A stretch of DNA of 48,211 nt, taken from Euprymna scolopes (Eukaryota; Mollusca; Cephalopoda; Sepiida; Sepiolidae). Shown here one piece after another: positions 10,745 through 20,899 of the stretch. Position 1 is the stretch's first letter; every line of letters starts with the position of its first letter. The stretch covers positions 97,953,244-98,001,454 of the forward strand of contig CM044495.1 in assembly GCA_024364805.1 (NCBI GenBank). Reading direction: 5' to 3'. Below the pieces are notes generated by a model, which made no database searches, had not been told where the DNA came from, and saw nothing but the letters and a program-made list of their open reading frames with translations. The position numbers were made by a program, and so were the translations under genes.

Positions 10745-11560
10745 AATAAGGTCATGCATATAGACCTGTTATGTTGTACTGGTGAATCTCTGTCCCATTC
10801 CAGATCTCTTCAGGTGCAGAAACGTATCTGCAATTTGATTGGCCCTCATCTTTACTTCTTCTCTACAAACTCTCCCTCACTAACAAGATGTTGCTAGTCT
10901 CACGTTTATAAAAAATGCCATTTTAACACGTGCTCTTCAGAATTATCTCATCTGTTCCATTATTTCGTTGTTCCAGTAAATATTGCTACAAATGTAAAGT
11001 TTTGCCTCCTAACATTAACGCCCATCTCTAAAAATACCTACGTCAATGGTCAGTTATCAAAAACGAATACACCTAAAATACTTATCGGAAAACTGTTACA
11101 TACTGGTGGTTTTATAAGCTAGTATTTTTAATTATGGTCGTGGAGATATTTATAACGTAAACAGGATATACTGTGGACTGAGAGATCTGCGGCGCTCAGG
11201 TGGTTAACGCTGTAGGGTAGTCGCTTTGTTGGGGAACAAAAGAATTAGCGGAAGTGACGTCGGACAACGGATGTTTAAAGATAAAATCAATCGATCTATA
11301 TTCGACCAACCACAGCGACTATCGCTTAATAATTAACTACACGGACTAGTGGTGTTAAATTTAAATCCAGTTCGTTCCACAAAACACTCACTTGCAAATG
11401 TTGGTAACTTTCACGCAGTCCCTCTCGTAAGTATCCAATGTCTTCTAGAAAGAATTCAAACTAGAAATATATCGGAGAAACGAATGCCAACAATAATTAT
11501 ATGATTGAAAATGAATGAATAATGCTTAAAAACAACAACCGCAGTGACAAGACACTTTTG
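10745..11560. other. Mixed unique sequence with a SINE-like motif
   Basis: Around 11190-11350 the words GTGGTTAACGCTG and AATAATTAACTAC resemble parts of the repeat unit at 37.35-37.87 kb. A degenerate copy of that family is possible. No gene was recognised; a LINE origin for 10790-10900 was considered and not supported. Confidence 0.3.
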
Positions 11561-12290
11561 AGATATCTTGAAATTGAACGAAGCGATACCCTCCTAAAAA
11601 GGGCCTTTTATCCCCCTTTTTTGATCACCCTGTTGTAGCTTTGCAACCCCAAAACGAACACGGCTAAATAATCCATCTTCTTCAAGTAATAATCTCTTCA
11701 TTGATTAATTGCCGCACCATTTTGTAACAGCTACGTAAACTGTTGATTGCTGTTGCGAGACCACTTAGAGGCGTGTGAACATCGAGACGCCAATCGGGCG
11801 AATCTGGTACAATTTTGAGCTATAATGATTGAGTTGTTGCTTATGTAACATAACTAAAAAATACATAAAATAAACTATATATTTGTGCAGCGTCCGATGG
11901 ATGGAAAACTTATAACTCCAACCGAGTTGCCTATTTCAGCTAGTACTTGATAAAAACAAAACAACAAAAAAAATGTTGTTTAGCATAAAACTGACACGTT
12001 TCATTTAAAGATGGCGGCCTGCAGAACTGCATCAACGTTGCAAACTTAACAAGGTTATTGGAGAAGCAAATGAACTACTTATGTCAATCATAAACTAGCG
12101 ACAAGATAACGCCTCCGGAATCCATGTTATTGAGGGCGAGGGTCCGCCATAGGCCTGTCAATCAAAGTGAGTGACAGCTGCAGACGACAGCGTCGGTTCC
12201 CGTGTGCTTACACTTGGAAAAACAGACGACTTTCTAAGTGACAGCGGACATGATTGTCTGCCCAGCAATGTTGCATTAAAATGAAAATTT
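11560..12290. other. Unique, GC-richer block, candidate regulatory region
   Basis: High-complexity sequence without repeats. Notable words are AAGATGGCGGC (12008-12018, a YY1-type core), CCTGTCAATCAAAGTG and GTGACAGCTGCAG (about 12155-12185, PBX/MEIS/TGIF-type TGTCAATCA and TGACAG cores), and another GTGACAG near 12240. No open frame of note. An enhancer or conserved noncoding element is an inference from motif content. Confidence 0.3.
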
Positions 12291-12785
12291 ACTTTACTTT
12301 TTTATTTCCGTTTTGTTTTTGTTCATATTTTTTATCTTAAAAAAATTGAACCATTCTTATTGGGTGATTAGTTGGTGCATTTAATATGGTGGTGAAATGC
12401 GAAAAAATGGGCGACACAGTTTAATCGCTTTACATGTTGCCTTTAGGCAAAACGGATTTTCATAATCTATGTTTGTGAATTTTATGCTATACTAAATGAG
12501 TAAAAGAAACTAATTTGAAATCAACGTGATCTGTCGCTGCCAAAAACATGGAACTTAGACATTTGCGACTTTCTCTCTTACATTAATAAAAAGCAATATT
12601 GTTTTTACGATATTATGTTTCTGAAGATTTTAGCTAAGGATTGATAATTGGCATTATTTGAATAAATCGAATTACTGTTCTCATTCCTAATGTTATTTTC
12701 GCAACATTTTGGCGAACGTAAAATCCGATCCTCTTCGGGTGTATGTCGTTGAATTCGGGAATTTTTCTGTTAAACTCAAAAATAT
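12290..12785. other. AT-rich sequence, nothing identified
   Basis: No coding, RNA or transposon signal was recognised. Confidence 0.45.
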
Positions 12786-12787
12786 TT

Positions 12788-12860
12788 TTTGCGACCCGTG
12801 GAGTAACGGATAAAGTACTAGGTTGTCGATTAAAAATGAAAGTCTTTTAGCAGAAACAAA
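12788..12860 (+). mobile_element. Possible tRNA-derived SINE head
   Basis: CCGTGGAGTAACGGATAAAG (about 12796-12815), followed by ACTAGGTTGTCGATT, resembles the A-box end of tRNA-derived SINE heads in this window. No clear B box follows, so the call is weak. Confidence 0.3.
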
Positions 12861-13063
12861 TAGAACTCTTTTCTTGTGCGTCAGTGCCTCCCCTGACTGT
12901 GCGATATGGCACATACTGACCAATCAGAGGCATAGCGCAGGAATCTTCCTTACCCCCTTAAGGAACTACAACTGCTTCCGTCCTGGACAAGAAAAACTCT
13001 TCCTTTTCCAGCGAGACGTCAAGGAGAGCGGACCTGTTTCCTCACATACACACACAAACACAC

Positions 13064-13071
13064 ATACTCTC

Positions 13072-13148
<77 letters not shown>
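13064..13148. repeat. Compound (CTGT)n-(CT)n microsatellite
   Basis: CTGT units (about 8) run directly into about 20 CT units. A short CA-rich stretch lies just upstream at 13043-13063. The open frames across it are repeat translations. Confidence 0.95.
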
Positions 13149-13150
<2 letters not shown>

Positions 13151-13329
13151 TTACATCGGTATCGACTGTCTCCACTTGGGAGTAACTACCGGGAAAAGGC
13201 AGACGAGTTCTATCCCAGCTATATCTAAATGGCATCTTGCCTTACTTCAATAAACCTTTTCCTTACAGGTTTTAAGAAGTCGTTTGTTCGTTTATTCAGT
13301 AGCTTGTGTTGAAATATTTATTTCATTAG

Positions 13330-13692
13330 GGAGTGCCCGAAAAGCATTAACTCACTTCCCTAAAGTCTTCTGAAAATTTGAGGTTCAATTCGTGGTGCGG
13401 GCGATACTAAAAATACACTTGTGAAGAATTACTTGAGACCTTTACTCGGTCGTAGCTAACGGAATGAGAGCATGAGATCCTCGTGGATTAAATAAAGAGT
13501 TCCGTTCGAAATTCCGTGCAGATCCTCAAGTTCGACAGAAAGATTCCTGGGTTCGATAGAAAGATTTCCGAGTTCGATAAAAAGATTCCTGAGTTCAACA
13601 AGATACACCAAGGGGGTCGGAAGTTACATCGGCCCAAATGTTGTGAAAATAAATCCCAAAATAAGAAAGACAGTCCGAAGAATCGAAATAAT
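13330..13692 (+). mobile_element. tRNA-derived SINE, family shared with 43.93 kb
   Basis: A B-box-like GAGGTTCAATTCG lies at 13379-13391. The body has AATTACTTGAGACC, AGAGCATGAGATCC and AATAAAGAGTTCCG. Next come three serial copies of a word like GAGTTCGATAGAAAGATTC (about 13523-13590), then GTTACATCGGCCCAAATGTTG. The element at 43930-44265 matches in order, but with fewer copies of the GTTCGA word. The tRNA-like A box is too worn to assign. Confidence 0.6.
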
Positions 13693-13694
13693 TG

Positions 13695-13905
13695 TAACAG
13701 TTCTTAAAACAATAATAATAAAAAAAAACCCGATTCAATGAATTAAATTTATATAAAACTAGTTGGATACACAACAGGATTATTAACACTGCAACACAAT
13801 TGGGACGTTTAATAAATGACAAATGTCAGCCATATCATCATGTTCAAAAGATGTGATTACACACCTGAAATTATGAGGCATTCAAAGTTTTAATTTGTCG
13901 AAGTA
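13695..13905. other. AT-rich sequence, nothing identified
   Basis: Short A-rich run at 13708-13728. No gene or element was recognised. Confidence 0.4.
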
Positions 13906-13909
13906 AGCT

Positions 13910-13973
13910 TAAATAAATTCCCCAACATTCCCATGATTTTTTGAAATCATGGGAATGTTGGGGAATTTATTTA
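13910..13973. repeat. Perfect inverted repeat, 30-bp arms, 4-nt loop
   Basis: Arms at 13910-13939 and 13944-13973 are exact reverse complements, separated by TTTG. The arms include CCCCAACATTCCCATGATT, so they are high-complexity and not an AT artefact. Confidence 0.97.
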
Positions 13974-13974
13974 A

Positions 13975-14412
13975 TTTTGTATCATTTAGCACAAATCGTG
14001 GAAAGACTACAGCTAATCATTTCAGTTGGAGTGCTGCATACTTCCTCACGCAATGGTGACAGAAACTATGCGCTTAAATCCATCAGATCACTTAATAAGC
14101 TACTGCTAAATTAGAACATTATTTCAAAGTTTAGACATTTTGAAAGTAGTAGAGGTAGGTCGCATATAGAGAGTCTAATAATGTTAAAACTCTTAAATTT
14201 CAAAAAATATTTTATTACTGAGCCGCCTCCTGTCAAGACTTATAGCCATTCGAGAATAAAGGTTAACGAACATTGATTGTCAGTTAAATGAAGAAGAATA
14301 TCATGAGATGCTAGAAAATTATTAGTGGAATAATCAGAGTTTGATGATGTATATGATTCTTAAATGTTTTGTTAACATTAGACTTGACTCTGTTCAATAG
14401 TAAGTCGAACAT
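13975..14412. other. AT-rich sequence, nothing identified
   Basis: No supported feature between the hairpin and the Helitron-like pair. Confidence 0.45.
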
Positions 14413-14414
14413 CT

Positions 14415-14847
14415 TCTATAATATATATGTCACCTGTCTGTTTAAATGTATGTATGTATGTATGTATGTATGTATGCCTAAAGCTTTCGACAGAGGCGAC
14501 GGATTTTCAAGGGATCGGTATCGTTGAAGCTCGACCCTTCGGACAAAAAATACCGAAAAATTGGCTAAAAACATACCCTCAACCGGGCACTTTTCTACTG
14601 GGAGTGGTCGCTTTATTCGCCGATATTTTCGAAAGTCATCCCCCTCTTGTTGATTAACTAGACTTTATTTAAACCTTTGTCACTTCCGGTTTTGCGATAA
14701 ACACGCAACAGCAAAGATGCCACGTTTTTATCTCACATTCTTTTCCTTCTTCGTAGTACGGGTTTGAGCCTGCCTTCCTACTACCACTTTGTTTTTTGCT
14801 CAACACACACCTTCAAACATCCGGGCACCGCCGGACATTCAGGCTAG
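14415..14847 (+). mobile_element. Non-autonomous Helitron-like element, copy 1
   Basis: It begins TCTATAATATATATGTCACC and contains a (TATG)n stretch (14447-14476). It ends with a GC-rich hairpin-like block (CCGGGCACCGCCGG), a short spacer and CTAG followed by T. A 5' TC, a 3' hairpin and CTRR before a T are Helitron signatures. No Rep/helicase coding is present, so it is non-autonomous. It abuts copy 2 without a single base between them. Confidence 0.6.
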
Positions 14848-15283
14848 TCTATGATATAAATATCACCTTTCTGTTTAAGTGTATGTATGTATATATGTAT
14901 GTCCGCCTTAAACTTTCGACAGAGGACACGGATTTTCACAGGGTTGATATCGTTTTGAAGCTCGAACTTTCGGACGATAAATATCGAAAAATTGGCTAAA
15001 AACATTAATCTACTCATCCTCAATTGGGCACTTTTCTACAAAAAGGGGTTGCTTTTTTCGCTGATATTTTCGAAAGCCATTCCCACTTTTCGATTGACTA
15101 GCCTTAATTTAAATCTTCGCCACTTCTAGTATGGTGATGGACGCAAGAGCAAACACGTCACTTTTTTTTTTACTTGCTTTTCCTCCTTTGCGGTACGGAT
15201 TCGAACCTGCCTGCCTCCTACCACTTTTTTTTTGCTCAACACACATCTCCAAACACTCGGGCAACGCCGGGCACTCCAGCTAG
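14848..15283 (+). mobile_element. Non-autonomous Helitron-like element, copy 2 (tandem)
   Basis: Matches copy 1 along its length in the same order. Shared words: CACC..TCTGTTTAA, CTTTCGACAGAGG, AAAAATTGGCTAAAAACAT, GATATTTTCGAAAGCCAT, TTTTGCTCAACACAC and the terminal hairpin CTCGGGCAACGCCGG with CTAG|T. It is 436 bp against 433 bp for copy 1. Confidence 0.6.
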
Positions 15284-15299
15284 TGTTAGATAAGAGATA

Positions 15300-15925
15300 A
15301 AATATATTCAATCGGAGGTCGAATATATTCAATCGGAGGTCGAATATATTCAATCGGAGGTCGAATATATTCAATCGTAGGGCGAATACATTCAATCGGA
15401 CGTCGAATATATTCAATCGTAGGTCGACTATATTCAATCGTAGGTCGAATATATTCAATCGGAGGTCGAATATATTCAATCGGAGGTCGAACATATTCAA
15501 TCGTAGGGCGAATATATTCAATTGTAGGGCGAATATATTCAATCGGAGGTCGAATCTATTCAATCGTAGGGCGAATATATTCAATGGGATGTCGAATATA
15601 TTTAATCGGAGGTCGAATATATTCAATCGAAGTTCGAACATATTCAAATGAATGTCGAACATATTCAATGAGAGGTCAAATATGTTTAAACAGAGATCGA
15701 ATATATTTAAACAGGGATCGAATATGTTTAATCGGGGGTCAAACATATTCAATTGGAGGTCGAATATGTTTAAACGGAAGTCAAATATGTTTAATCGGAG
15801 GTTGAACATATTCAATTAGAGGTCGAATATGTTTAAACGGAGGTCAAATATGTTTAATCGGAGGTTGAACATATTCAATCAGAGGTTGTATATTTTAACA
15901 GAGGTCGAATATGTTCATCCGTAAG
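15300..15925. repeat. 21-bp minisatellite, about 30 units
   Basis: The first units repeat exactly every 21 bp (AATATATTCAATCGGAGGTC plus G). Later units drift: TTTAAACGG variants appear after about 15680. Because 21 is a multiple of 3, open frames persist on both strands. The largest is a 229-codon minus-strand frame (15126-15815) reading as about 27 copies of a heptad like LRLNIFD. It ends in the Helitron-like element and has no gene context, so it is read as repeat translation, not a gene. Confidence 0.95.
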
Positions 15926-15929
15926 CTTT

Positions 15930-16540
15930 TATTGGAGTAAAACGTTTTCAATTTCAAAAATAGATAGAACATAAATTCTACCAACCTCCAAGTTCCTAGG
16001 TCTAACAGACAACAAATAGTTAATAGGCTTACACATAACAGGTACACATAATTCATAATGATATAAACTAACGGCGGTGATGGTTTCTAAGTTATTTATG
16101 AACTGAAAACCTTGATGTGCTTATTTCAAATGTAGTTTGTTCCACAAAAACACTTCATCAAACCCATACTTGACCTTGTGTCTAAATTCCTGAAATGAAC
16201 TATCTCCATCCCGTGGAAATTTCCGACTCGCGTTCTTCAGAGAAATTAAATTTCTGAAATATCAAAATATGAAATGCACGATTTTTTTTAAGCAATACTT
16301 CAATTTTATAGTGAATAGAGCGAAAGGATGCATAAAAAAATTTAGTAGAATACGGATGTTCGGAGTCCTAAGAATATTCTGGTAACATAACCGTTGTTTT
16401 GTGCTAGTGTTATCTTAGTTTTATTTCTTGTTGATCTACCGATGCTTGAGAGTATAATCTACTCTATTCTTTTACGCATTGCACGGGAAAAAGAAATGAT
16501 GGATTCATACGTTTCCCAAGAGTAATAGCGAAATGGTTCT
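15930..16540. other. AT-rich sequence, nothing identified
   Basis: No supported coding or transposon signal. Confidence 0.45.
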
Positions 16541-16545
16541 ATAAC

Positions 16546-16690
16546 TATAACATAACTACATTATGAGATGATAATGTAATGTTATAGCCCTTTAGGCTGC
16601 GATCATAGCGTAGTATCTGTTAACTGTGGCAAGCGGGGTCAATGGTGAAAACATTATTATAATTGTTACTGTATTCTTATTAATTGATTT
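16546..16690 (+). mobile_element. Short dispersed element (SINE- or MITE-like), copy 1
   Basis: GCGATCATAGCGTAGTATCT and what follows, up to AAAACATTATTAT, match the reverse complement of about 28475-28545. Just upstream is a fold-back (16546-16585, CTATAAC...GTTATAG). The shared 3' end leading into ATT repeats suggests a retroposed tail. Confidence 0.5.
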
Positions 16691-16699
16691 GAGCAACGG

Positions 16700-17880
16700 A
16701 TGGTCGCTGGATCAGTTATTATGATTAGAAGAATAAACAATTAAATTGCGGAATTATATGGTGCTGATCGCTTCATGGTTCGTCACGGAGCAGCGGGAAG
16801 ATACAAAAGAACTTTTAAAGAAAAAGGTATGAAGCATATATTCTTCTTCTTATATATGAACTGTAAAATATCACGTGTGATAAGTCTGATACAACATGAT
16901 TCAGTTTACATTTCAATATCATGTCCTCATACATACATACATACATACATACGATTTATACGTTTATCATCTGTCTGTTAAAAGAACAATATCTTACATC
17001 CACTAGATAACACGTTTTAATATATCATCTCCTCCAATATAAACCAATATACAACAATAAGTCAACAGTACGCACCAATAATCAATTTATCACCACCGCC
17101 ATTTCTATTCCTTACACATAAACTAACATGTTGGTGTTAATTAAAAGCTTTTAATATATAGTATCTACTAATATTGTATTTGATGGTTGTACATAAAATT
17201 TACCGCGTATATATCAGTGTAAAACTGAAATTGATAGGGTAACTAATGATTTTTTTAAAATTTAATTGCCTCCCGACGAGAGTAAAGATAGAGAAAATGT
17301 GTTTAATGCATTCTGAATGTTAATGTAAAAGATTTGTCATTTCAGTTTATTAGAGTTTATATGCTAAATTACTGTACTGAGCTGGTTCCGTTTTTTTCGG
17401 CGGATCAAGTTTTGCATGAAAAGGACACATCGGAGAATTCTAGCAGATGACTGAAAACCAATACTGGGTTCTGATTTAGATCACAGGGGAAATTTTCTAT
17501 GCGTACTAACACGAAAAAATCTTAAACCATTAAATGTCAAATCATTTCACTATTTTCTCGAAAAATTCGATCTTGTTTATAAATTCTGGAATGAAAATCC
17601 GTAACGTGGGGTGGACGTTGACTACTAGTCGTGGCTCCAATTCAGGTCAACTTTTATGTTCCAATATATAGGCTCTTAATTTAGGGCATCAATGTTAAGG
17701 CTTTAGATAGTCCAAGGTCTTAAAACATACCTTACTTGAATCATAGGCTTGTCCGTGTCCGGGTAAACTTGTATAGCCCTGAACCTAGAACTGCTGGGTA
17801 CTGAAAGTTCAACATACCGTTGTTTTAAGTACTTGACCTTTACTAACTCATCTGTGGAAATCAATGGGGAGAATTAAGAA
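16700..17880. other. AT-rich sequence, nothing firmly identified
   Basis: (CATA)n at 16929-16951. An open frame from 16775 has a GTATG splice-like sequence after 51 nt but no recognisable protein. The 5' part of the LINE downstream could begin in the last few hundred bases but was not recognisable. Confidence 0.4.
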
Positions 17881-17889
17881 TCAGCTGTG

Positions 17890-19895
17890 AGGCTATTTTA
17901 AGAAAGTTATTAAGGCCTTCACCATTGATTATCGTTGGCGCTTCAACTTAAAGGCTAGGACAGCGAAAGTGACAGTAAACATAAGATAAACTCGGGCGGT
18001 GGAAAAGGGAGGATAGCAATATACCCTTTACTGACCTAAACTCCTTGGATAACAAGGAGAAATCGTGATTATTAATTAGTTTAAGGTTAAAAAGAGTGTC
18101 CAACGATGCAACAAACATGGCCACTATATTGCGTGAAGAGAAGCATCGACGTGTCACTGATCAGCGCATTGTCAATGTCACATTACCGGACGGACGTTTT
18201 GTGACCACAAACGACGGAATCTGGGGGGATTTTATCCTCATTTTGGGGAACTTTTTAGGGAGGAGCCGTTTTTGGCAATAACTCAGTTTGATGCGTATTT
18301 AGCCGACTTTGCCTGTCTGTAGGCGATCGAAGTTGCTGGAATCGAAGATGGTATAAAAGGAAGAAAAGTCTGAGAGTTTCTAAAAGGGCAAGCAAGATAA
18401 AACTTCTAGGTTAAATGTTTTCTCTTACGAAGCGTATTTGAGACTGTTGCCGATTTTTGCATGTTGGTTGGTTCTTCATTTCCAAATATTTTATTAAATG
18501 TATCATCTTCGCAAGGACAAGAATGGTGTGGTGGTATGTGTAATTTCCGGTCCTTAACTATATTAATTACAAAGTTAAAGTTTTCGCCCAAGATCTCAGC
18601 TAGCTGGCTGCAGGTTATCTCACAATATCTTATAAGTCACGAACAGACTTATGCTGTTAAAGGCCGGACATGATACGCTTGATCATAAAAAAATGGACAC
18701 TGAAGCTGCGCTGATCAATCCATTTAATGCATTCGATAAGGTAAATCATTATTTAGAAACTGCGATTCTTCAGCCAGATTCTTCTGTTTCGTTCCTTAAT
18801 TCGCGTAGGTAATCCCCAGTGTGCATTCGGATGTGAATCCAGTCCTTCAATAGATTATTTGTCTAATGGTTGCACCACAATTCAGTACTCCCCCTACGTC
18901 GAACAGGCGACCGTGATTGTAACGAACAGTGCTATGATTAGAGCATAGGTACATGCAGAGGAGGCCTATTCAGAGACCCTTTCGCTGAACAGATCGGCCT
19001 GGCTTCTGGTTTTCAGATTCTCTCTGGTTTGAGAAAAATTGGCTGAGAGTATTAAAAGCGGTAATAGCTGCATTTCAGCTGTCGTTTTTGAGAAATCTTC
19101 CAATGAATGGAAGAAAGGGAGGTGCGTTGTTCACGCATTGGTCCTCTCATTCTTTACCGTCTTTCAGTGTTTTTACTCCCGGTAGATACTTTACTTGCGT
19201 TAGTGCGGACTCTTCACAGGTTTTTGTGGCGTGAAAATTATTCCATAGTTTGATGCGAGATCGACTACGGACATTTATCTAAAGCCGGTTTGGGCATGCC
19301 ACGCATTGAGATTCGTCAATATACGCTTCGCCTTCAAAACGGTGAATCCTGGAGTGAAGGCACTAAGAAGGCTGTTTTCGGCATTGGAAAGTGTGCAGTT
19401 GCATAAACGAGTGGCATACAAGCTACTACCAAACAAGTGCTCCTTTACACTACGAGTGTCAATAGTCCTTGAATTTCCTTTCTATAGGTGAAAGAAAGCC
19501 TCTCCAACAACCAAGTGTTTTCCCGAAAGGCATTATATCGTATTATGGATAGAGGATCAGTTCGATACAATATGATTGAAGATCTCAGTCTTACGAAAAT
19601 AGAACTGCGCTTTATCTTGCCTTGAGCGCCTGTGTCGAAGTGTTTTGATAATTACAAGGCATCACGCATCTAGCTGATAAGAAATCTTCTCCGAATCGGC
19701 AAACTTCGCACCTGAGAACTTGTAAAGACACTGAGTTGTGTTGGATATGGTGACTGGGATGAAGCTACAAATCACAACTTTACTGAACTATCGTGATCCC
19801 GTTGTGTATATTAGTTGAAAGCTATACTCTTCATATGTTGAAAGGATTGGTTCTTTTTATGTCCTAGAATAATTTGTCCACTTATTGTTGCAATT
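17890..19895 (+). mobile_element. Tx1/L1-like LINE, ORF2 remnant
   Basis: Protein pieces of a Tx1-type LINE ORF2 occur in order. They are AFTIDYRWRFNLKARTAKV (about 17912-17968), LKRVSNDATNMATILREEK (about 18085-18140), LPDGRFVTTNDGI (18184-18222), LRKDKNGVV with NFRSLTILITKLK (about 18500-18580), LISHEQTYAVKGRT (about 18630-18670) and AALINPFNAFDKV (about 18702-18740, equivalent of LDQ-KAFDRVDH). Then come ATVIVTNSAMIRA (about 18908-18945), a worn thumb region with EKNWL and LRNLPMNGRK, NYKASRIWLI-like sequence (about 19655-19685), CVGYGDWDEATNH (about 19740-19775) and ESYTLHMLKGLVLFMS (about 19817-19866). The late CxxC-like/HMLKG..LF block is typical of the Tx1 group. It needs numerous frame changes and contains many stops: old and dead. 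The 5' end and endonuclease were not recognised. Confidence 0.75.
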
Positions 19896-20090
19896 TTATA
19901 AAATTTATATGCGTATATAAATAATACATATAATGTAATACACACGCATACACACACACACTCACACACATATATATATTTATAATATAAAGCTGAATGT
20001 GTGTGTGTGTCTGGTTACGAATAGGCTCCTATATGGTTGACTATTTTAAAAAACTGATTGCATATAATGATAGTAGATGTATCGAGACAC
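19895..20090. repeat. AT/CA/TG-rich low-complexity stretch
   Basis: CA-rich (19941-19966), AT-rich and GT-rich short runs directly 3' of the LINE. They may be its tail. Confidence 0.6.
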
Positions 20091-20094
20091 AGGA

Positions 20095-20565
20095 ATGGGT
20101 ATGTTTGATCTGGTAGAACGGTGGTTCATTAAAATTGTGGGGTCTGTGTTCGCGCCTGGTCCACAAAGTATGGAAATAAAAAATTTAAAAATAAAAAAAA
20201 CGTTTACAAGTGTTTTTGATATAGATGTACATAATAATACTTTGATAAGTATGTTTTAACTTAAATATGGATGGTAGAATAAAATTGTGGGGTATGCGTT
20301 CGCGCCTGGCCTCGATAGAATGGAAATAGGCACAAACTTTAATAAAGACTTTTCATATCTATCTGCGTAAGAATACTTTGATAATTATGTTTCAGTTTGA
20401 AGAAATATGGTATAATAAAATTATGGGGTGTTCGCTCGTACCTGACCTCCATAGAATGGAAATATGTCACAAAGTTTAACAAGGTTTTTTAATATAGATC
20501 CACAGAATATTGTGATAAGTGTTTCAGTGTGAACAGGTATAGTATAATAAATTATGGGGTTTATC
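20095..20565. repeat. Degenerate tandem repeat, four units of about 130-150 bp
   Basis: The word AAAATT(G/A)TGGGG recurs at 20131, 20281, 20417 and 20549. In the first three units it is followed by GTTCGC(G/T)C.TGG.C and then TGGAAAT. Unit spacing is 150, 136 and 132 bp; the fourth unit is cut short. Class unknown. Confidence 0.75.
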
Positions 20566-20899
20566 TATTTTATTTTTACTTTCATCATATTTTGCTTTGG
20601 TTTTGATACCCCCAAATTCAAAGCTATCTCTTTACAACCCTTCCTTTTCATAGCCTATTATACTTTCATAAATCAGAGCCCATTTTCTGTAAGTTGTTTT
20701 TGAACCCAAATATATATATTTCTGTGGAAATATATTTTATTTACTTGTAATATGTACCAATCCTTATTTAGGAAGCTCAATGTGATTACAGAGCAATATA
20801 GTGAATAATTGACAAAAGACTTAATTCCAAAGTTCATGAGGTTGACCATCTTATAATTTATTCCTTTAATTCAGTTGACATTTAAAATTTTTGGCAGAT

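Noticed and set aside
16775-16830. Coding exon MVRHGAAGRYKRTFKEK followed by GTATG donor
   Set aside because: No recognised protein, no upstream acceptor or promoter signal, and the donor is a common pentamer in AT-rich DNA.
18830-18905. tRNA-like boxes on the minus strand (GTGGTGCAACC... and GGATTCACATCC)
   Set aside because: The stretch lies inside the Tx1-like LINE, between its palm-domain pieces, so the boxes are coincidental.
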